From JBGTGT01 sp051439375 (GTDB taxonomy: Bacteria > Cyanobacteriota > Cyanobacteriia > Cyanobacteriales > Microcystaceae), in the NCBI GenBank assembly GCA_051439375.1, contig JBFRWB010000129.1, forward strand, positions 1 through 17,074: a stretch of DNA of 17,074 nucleotides, written 5' to 3'. How positions within the stretch are numbered: position 1 is the first letter of the stretch; the number at the start of each line of letters is the position of its first letter. The notes under the pieces were generated by a model. It was not told where the DNA came from and did not search any database. It saw nothing but the letters and a program-made list of their open reading frames with translations. Made by a program: the position numbers and the translations under genes. Below are positions 13,381-17,074 of the stretch, piece by piece.

Positions 13381-14286
13381 ATGGTTAAATTTACGCCCCG
13401 ATTTATTCTTTTCCTAATCTTCCCTTTCATCACTATTAATATACCTGCCTTGGCTCAACTTTCAGAGACAGCTAGATGGGCGACTGCTGTAAGTCATGAT
13501 TATAGAACACGGGCAAATATTACCTATCTAAGAGCGAGTAATGTTGCTTTGAAGTTGGATCTTTATGTCCCTAAAGATCCTGAAAAACCTGTTCCCACAT
13601 TAATATATTTTCATGGTGGGGGTTGGGTAACGGGGAAAAAAGAGGATGCTATTTTAGGTCTTCTACCTTATATAGAGAAAGGTTGGGGAGTAGTTGTTGT
13701 TCAATATCGACTCGCCAGTGTATCCCATGCACCAGCCGCTGTTGAGGACTGCTTGTGTTCTTTACGATGGGTAATTCGTAATGCAGACAAATATAATTTT
13801 GATGTTAATAAAATTGTCGTTTCTGGTCATTCGGCCGGTGGTCATTTAGCACTTACTACTGGAATGATACCTGAAAGTGAAGGTCTTGCGAATCAATGTT
13901 CGGGGGAAGAAGAACTCAAAGTAGCAGCTATTATTAATTGGTTTGGTGTAACTAATGTAGAAGATTTACTATCAGGAGAAAACCAATTATCTGTTGCAGT
14001 ACAGTGGATCGGGAGTAGAACTAATTCTCTAGAAGTTGCTCAAAGAGTTTCTCCTATTCACTATGTAAGAAAAGATTTACCTCCCATCCTAACAATACAC
14101 GGAGATGCTGATGATATTGTTCCCTATTCTCAAGCAACAGAGCTTCATCAAGCACTAGAAAAGATGGATGTTCCTAATGAACTTATTACTATTTCTGATG
14201 GGGGTCATGGAAGATTTAGCAAAAATGAATTGCTTGAGATTTATGAAACCATTCATGACTTTCTCAACACTCATTTGGAAGAGTAA
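13381..14286 (+). CDS. Exported alpha/beta-hydrolase, esterase/lipase (HSL or BD-FAE-like)
   Basis: The 301-residue protein starts with a signal peptide: a basic N-terminus, a hydrophobic core at 8-22, and a probable cleavage after ALA at 25. The mature protein should therefore be periplasmic or secreted. The hydrolase domain carries the oxyanion-hole motif HGGGW at 78-82, the nucleophile elbow GHSAGGH with S151, the acid at about D244 in HGDADDIVPY, and the catalytic histidine H276 in GGHGRF. This is the pattern of hormone-sensitive-lipase and feruloyl-esterase-like carboxylesterases acting on short-chain or acetyl esters. It is third in a co-directional SDR-FMO-esterase set, but the 107 bp gap allows its own promoter. 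Because it is exported, it would meet its ester outside the cytoplasm, unlike the two redox enzymes. Confidence 0.92.
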   Translation: MVKFTPRFILFLIFPFITINIPALAQLSETARWATAVSHDYRTRANITYLRASNVALKLDLYVPKDPEKPVPTLIYFHGGGWVTGKKEDAILGLLPYIEKGWGVVVVQYRLASVSHAPAAVEDCLCSLRWVIRNADKYNFDVNKIVVSGHSAGGHLALTTGMIPESEGLANQCSGEEELKVAAIINWFGVTNVEDLLSGENQLSVAVQWIGSRTNSLEVAQRVSPIHYVRKDLPPILTIHGDADDIVPYSQATELHQALEKMDVPNELITISDGGHGRFSKNELLEIYETIHDFLNTHLEE

Positions 14287-14308
14287 TTTTAGTGAGCAGT
14301 CATCAGTA

Positions 14309-14328
14309 CCTCTTGCTTAAGCTAGAGG
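14309..14328. repeat. Imperfect palindrome downstream of the esterase
   Basis: CCTCTTGCTTAAGCTAGAGG is a 20-base palindrome with one mismatched pair (9 of 10 pairs). It lies 23 bases after the esterase stop; a T-rich tract (14342-14352) follows only after a gap. It could be a weak terminator or a relic of a transposon end, and is too short to assign. Confidence 0.35.
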
Positions 14329-14476
14329 CTTGAAATAGGTTATCTTCTTTTTTATCCTTTTAAAAGAGGAGGCTTTAAACCCCAAATTTTCGGTCAGGAG
14401 GAGCATAATTGATTTTAGCAAGACATTAAGTTTATAATATGATCAAGTTCTTTCATGATCAACAAGGTTAATAACA

Positions 14477-14905
14477 ATGACAATAAAAAGCTATGAAACT
14501 GATTTTAATCAATGGACTCAAGACACAGTACAACAATTAAGAGAAGGACGGTTTGATGCAGTTGACTGGGAACATTTAATTGAAGAAATTGAGGACATGG
14601 GTAAAAGCCAGAAAAGAGCCTTAGAAAGCTATTTAACCCGTTTATTAGAACATCTTTTAAAATTAGCTTATTGGCAATCAGAAAGAGAAAGATCGGGGAA
14701 TCACTGGTCGTCTGAGGTGGTTAATTTTCGCTATCAAGTTCATAAAAGGTTAAAAGAATCTCCCAGTTTAAAGCCTACTTTGGAAGGAATTTATCAGGAA
14801 GTTTTGCCCGTTGCCATTAAATCCATGTCTAAGTTATTTTCTTTACCCTCTGACGCTCATATTTCTTTGGAGAATGCGTTAGATGATGATTGGTTTCCTG
14901 ACTAA
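14477..14905 (+). CDS. DUF29 family protein
   Basis: A 142-residue soluble, charged and largely helical protein with the DUF29 pattern: SYETDFNQWTQDTVQQLREG, then DAVDWEHLIEEIEDMGKSQKR, then YLTRLLEHLLKLAYW, WSSEVVNFRYQV and a C-terminal LENALDDDWFPD. The family is greatly expanded in cyanobacteria, often many copies per genome, and has no established function. The length is typical and the gene looks intact. Its neighbours are the esterase upstream (190 bp) and the ROCO gene downstream (336 bp), neither close enough to suggest an operon. An AAGG lies 9 bases before the ATG. Confidence 0.9.
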   Translation: MTIKSYETDFNQWTQDTVQQLREGRFDAVDWEHLIEEIEDMGKSQKRALESYLTRLLEHLLKLAYWQSERERSGNHWSSEVVNFRYQVHKRLKESPSLKPTLEGIYQEVLPVAIKSMSKLFSLPSDAHISLENALDDDWFPD

Positions 14906-14941
14906 TTTTATAAGATAGATTAATTATTTGCAATCGCTTTT

Positions 14942-14961
14942 CTGATTGCTGATTCAATCAG
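14942..14961. repeat. Hairpin after the DUF29 gene
   Basis: CTGATTG-CTGATT-CAATCAG is a perfect 7 bp stem with a six-base loop, 37 bases after the DUF29 stop. No T-run follows on the plus strand, so classic terminator function is uncertain. Confidence 0.4.
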
Positions 14962-15000
14962 TCACAAAAACATCTAAGGTATTTTATCATAACAAATCCG

Positions 15001-15086
15001 AGGTTAGTTTGTAGGTTGGGTTGAGGAACAAAACCCAACTCTGATATATTGTTTTGTTGGGTGTCACACTTGGTTTAAACTAACCT
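15001..15086. repeat. 86 bp palindromic element with 10 bp perfect terminal inverted repeats
   Basis: AGGTTAGTTT (15001-15010) and AAACTAACCT (15077-15086) are perfect inverted ends. Inside, GTTGGGTT (15015-15022) can pair with AACCCAAC (15032-15039), which can alternatively pair with GTTGGGT (15056-15062). GTAGGTTGGGTTGAGGAAC-type sequence is, from memory, a frequently dispersed palindromic repeat in cyanobacteria. It is probably a MITE-like element or its degenerate copy. No target duplication is evident. Confidence 0.65.
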
Positions 15087-15150
15087 ATCACTAACTATAA
15101 TATAGGAATGAGAACATCTCCCTCTCTAGCTTCCCCTTTTTAACATGATA

Positions 15151-15167
15151 GCGAGCAAGATGCTCGC
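15151..15167. repeat. GCGAGCA-AGA-TGCTCGC hairpin
   Basis: A perfect 7 bp GC-rich stem with a three-base loop in an AT-rich spacer, 75 bases before the ROCO start. A GTGCGAGCATCTTGCTCGC-type phrase is, from memory, a common dispersed repeat of cyanobacterial genomes. Confidence 0.65.
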
Positions 15168-15241
15168 ACTCCCTCTATCTAAGAACAAACCTTCCTTAAT
15201 TTATTGCTGTCCACTCCTACCAAATTTTAAACCTTAAGATC

Positions 15242-17074
15242 ATGACTCAAGAAGAATTATTACAACTCATTGAACAAGCAGCAGAAGATAAAAGAGATTA
15301 TTTGGATTTATCATGGAAATTTTTAACTTATCTTCCTCCAGAAATTTGTCAATTAACCAACTTAAAAGTTCTTGATCTCAGTTACAACTCACTTATCACC
15401 CTTCCTCCAAAGTTAGGTAAATTAACCAGTTTAGAATGGCTTGACCTCAGTAATAATAAACTGACTACCCTTCCGTCAGAAATTAGTCAATTGACTAATT
15501 TAAGAACATTCGACTTTAATAATAATTCTTTGATAGATCCTCCTCCTGAGATTATTAATCAAGGAACAGAAGCTATTCTTAACTATCTTAAACAAAAACT
15601 TGAACAAAGTATAGATTATATTTACGAAGCAAAGTTATTAATTATTGGTGAAGGGGGTGCAGGAAAAACTACCCTTGCCCAAAAAATATACAATATAGAC
15701 TACGAACTGAAAAAAGAAGATTCAGAAGAGCCAGAAAAATCAACAGAAGGAATTGAGATTATCCAATATCATTTTTCTTTAAAGAATGGAGAAGAATTCC
15801 AAATCAATATTTGGGACTTTGGGGGACAAGAAATCTACCATGAAACGCATCAATTTTTCTTGACAGAACGATCATTATATGTTCTAGTTGTAGATTGTCG
15901 TAAGGAAGACACTGATTTTTATTATTGGTTAAATGTCGTCGAACTTCTCAGTAATAACAGTCCCCTTCTAATTATTAAAAATGAAAAACAAGATCGAGAA
16001 AGAGATATTAACGAACGTCACTTAAAATCTGACTTTCCTGATTTAATCAAGGAAGTTTTAGCCACTAACTTTGCAACCAATCGAGGCTTACCTGAAATTT
16101 TAACAGAGGTTAAACATTATATTCAAAAACTGCCCCATGTTGGACAATCCTTACCTGCTTATTGGGTAAAGATACGAGAAAAATTAGAAATAGATACCCG
16201 AAACTATATCAGCTTTGATGAATTTAAGATTCTCTGTGAAGCACAAGGTTTTAAAAGCTTAGAAGATATTTTAGTCTTAAGTGGTTATTTTCATGACCTA
16301 GGAGTTATCTTACACTTTAAAGAAGATGACTTATTAAGTAAAACCGTTATCTTAAAACCCGAATGGGGAACAAATGCTGTTTATAAAGTCCTCGATACTC
16401 CTACAGTAAGAAACAATTTAGGCCGCTTTAATAAAGCAAACTTAGAAGAAATTTGGCAAGAAGAAGACTATACAATGATGCGAGGAGAGTTATTAAGATT
16501 AATGATAAACTTCAAACTCTGTTATGAGATTCCTAGTAAAAAAGATCATTATATTGCACCTCAGTTATTAAGTGCGAATCAACCTGAATACGAATGGGAT
16601 GAGGAACATAATTTATTATTACGCTATGAGTATGAATTTATGCCCAAAGGAATGTTAACTCGTTTTATCGTGGAAACCCATCGAGATATTGAAGAGGAAA
16701 CCTTAGTTTGGAAAACAGGAGTTGTGCTTAAAAAAGAAGACGCAAGAGCAGAAATTAAAGAACTTTATCGCTATCATAAAGGGGAAATTCGTATTCGAGT
16801 TATGGGAACACGGAAACGAGATTTATTAACTACTGTTAGACATGAATTAGGCAAAATTCACGATAGTTATGAACGGTTAAAATATAAAACTCTCGTTCCC
16901 TGTAATTGTAGTGAATGTAAAGGAAGTCAAGATCCCTATTTTTATTCATGGGATGTGTTAAATAAAGCAATAGACAAAAATGTACAATTTATTCAATGTC
17001 AAAAGAGTTTTGAGTCTGTTTATATTCAAGGTTTAATTAATGATGTCGTGAACGATGATAATTATGATCAGGAT
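15242..17074 (+). CDS. LRR-Roc-COR (ROCO family) GTPase, 3' end beyond the window
   Basis: The frame from the ATG at 15242 is open for all 611 remaining codons. Residues 19-105 form about four 23-residue leucine-rich repeats (LTNLKVLDLSYNSLITLPP type). A Roc GTPase domain follows: G1 GEGGAGKTT at 136-144, a switch I threonine at about 169, and G3 DFGGQ at 192-196. The G4 region reads IIKNEKQD (about 244-251), which departs from the usual NKxD. A COR domain covers about 300-540. Near the edge, cysteines at 554, 556 and 559 (CNCSEC) with a further one at 586 could bind zinc. ROCO proteins are dimeric signalling GTPases; bacterial ones often end in a variable effector-like domain, which here would lie outside the window. 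No close operon partner is visible upstream. Confidence 0.92.
   Translation, partial: MTQEELLQLIEQAAEDKRDYLDLSWKFLTYLPPEICQLTNLKVLDLSYNSLITLPPKLGKLTSLEWLDLSNNKLTTLPSEISQLTNLRTFDFNNNSLIDPPPEIINQGTEAILNYLKQKLEQSIDYIYEAKLLIIGEGGAGKTTLAQKIYNIDYELKKEDSEEPEKSTEGIEIIQYHFSLKNGEEFQINIWDFGGQEIYHETHQFFLTERSLYVLVVDCRKEDTDFYYWLNVVELLSNNSPLLIIKNEKQDRERDINERHLKSDFPDLIKEVLATNFATNRGLPEILTEVKHYIQKLPHVGQSLPAYWVKIREKLEIDTRNYISFDEFKILCEAQGFKSLEDILVLSGYFHDLGVILHFKEDDLLSKTVILKPEWGTNAVYKVLDTPTVRNNLGRFNKANLEEIWQEEDYTMMRGELLRLMINFKLCYEIPSKKDHYIAPQLLSANQPEYEWDEEHNLLLRYEYEFMPKGMLTRFIVETHRDIEEETLVWKTGVVLKKEDARAEIKELYRYHKGEIRIRVMGTRKRDLLTTVRHELGKIHDSYERLKYKTLVPCNCSECKGSQDPYFYSWDVLNKAIDKNVQFIQCQKSFESVYIQGLINDVVNDDNYDQD

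Larger units (their letters stand above)
14906..15241. other. Spacer between DUF29 and the ROCO gene, with palindromic repeats
   Basis: The 336 bp hold a hairpin just after the DUF29 gene, an 86 bp element with perfect terminal inverted repeats, and a short GCGAGCA/TGCTCGC hairpin (each listed). No open frame of protein character is present. The ROCO promoter must lie in its right half, but I cannot point to it. Confidence 0.5.

Noticed and set aside
14355..14403. GAGGAGGCTTTAAACCCC-type sequence and the nearby palindrome as an insertion-sequence end
   Set aside because: It resembles sequence seen near transposase genes, but no transposase fragment or paired end is present, so an IS call is unsupported.

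Overview
The window is chromosomal DNA from an AT-rich cyanobacterium. It carries genes confined to oxygenic phototrophs or typical of them (psbZ, acsF), the psbZ-ribH neighbourhood known from Synechocystis, at least two HIP1 octamers (GCGATCGC at 7582-7589 and 9328-9335), a heptanucleotide tandem repeat of the cyanobacterial STRR type, and dispersed palindromes of a kind common in this phylum. A Cyanothece/Crocosphaera-like unicellular form is plausible, but that is inference.

Left part (1-2501): most genes are on the minus strand. The window opens inside a J-domain protein whose tail lies in a very GC-rich stretch that does not match the rest of the DNA. Then come tRNA-Gly(GCC), ribH (riboflavin synthesis), psbZ (photosystem II), a 400 bp intergenic region with repeat remains, and a SUKH (SMI1/KNR4) protein. 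From 2583 to 5540 there is an exported START-like SRPBCC protein, a solitary D12-class adenine methylase on the minus strand, a heptamer tandem repeat, and acsF (chlorophyll cyclase) followed by a clear intrinsic terminator.

Middle (5541-10543): a repeat- and hairpin-rich spacer leads into a ycf22/MlaD-like MCE protein. This gene converges on an overlapping TRAP transporter pair (DctQ/DctM type, like GtrA/GtrB of Synechocystis) that has no solute-binding protein beside it. Next come an orphan WspD-like CheW protein with a four-cysteine N-terminus and a small membrane-anchored protein of unknown function.

Right part (10574-17074): a coiled-coil, tail-anchored gene on the minus strand is broken by one in-frame stop. 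It is followed by a co-directional SDR, flavin monooxygenase and exported esterase cluster, which recalls the mycobacterial mymA operon in content. A DUF29 protein follows, then a spacer with two palindromic repeat elements. The window ends inside a leucine-rich-repeat Roc-COR (ROCO) GTPase with an unusual G4 motif and a cysteine cluster just before the edge.

Most genes look like separate transcription units. Likely co-transcribed groups are psbZ-ribH, the TRAP pair, and SDR-FMO (possibly with the esterase). I see no CRISPR array, intact insertion sequence, prophage or rRNA. The most unusual items are the GC-rich left edge, the dispersed TGCRTAGNNCTATA motif, the heptamer repeat upstream of the methylase, the nonsense-broken gene, and the truncated ROCO protein.
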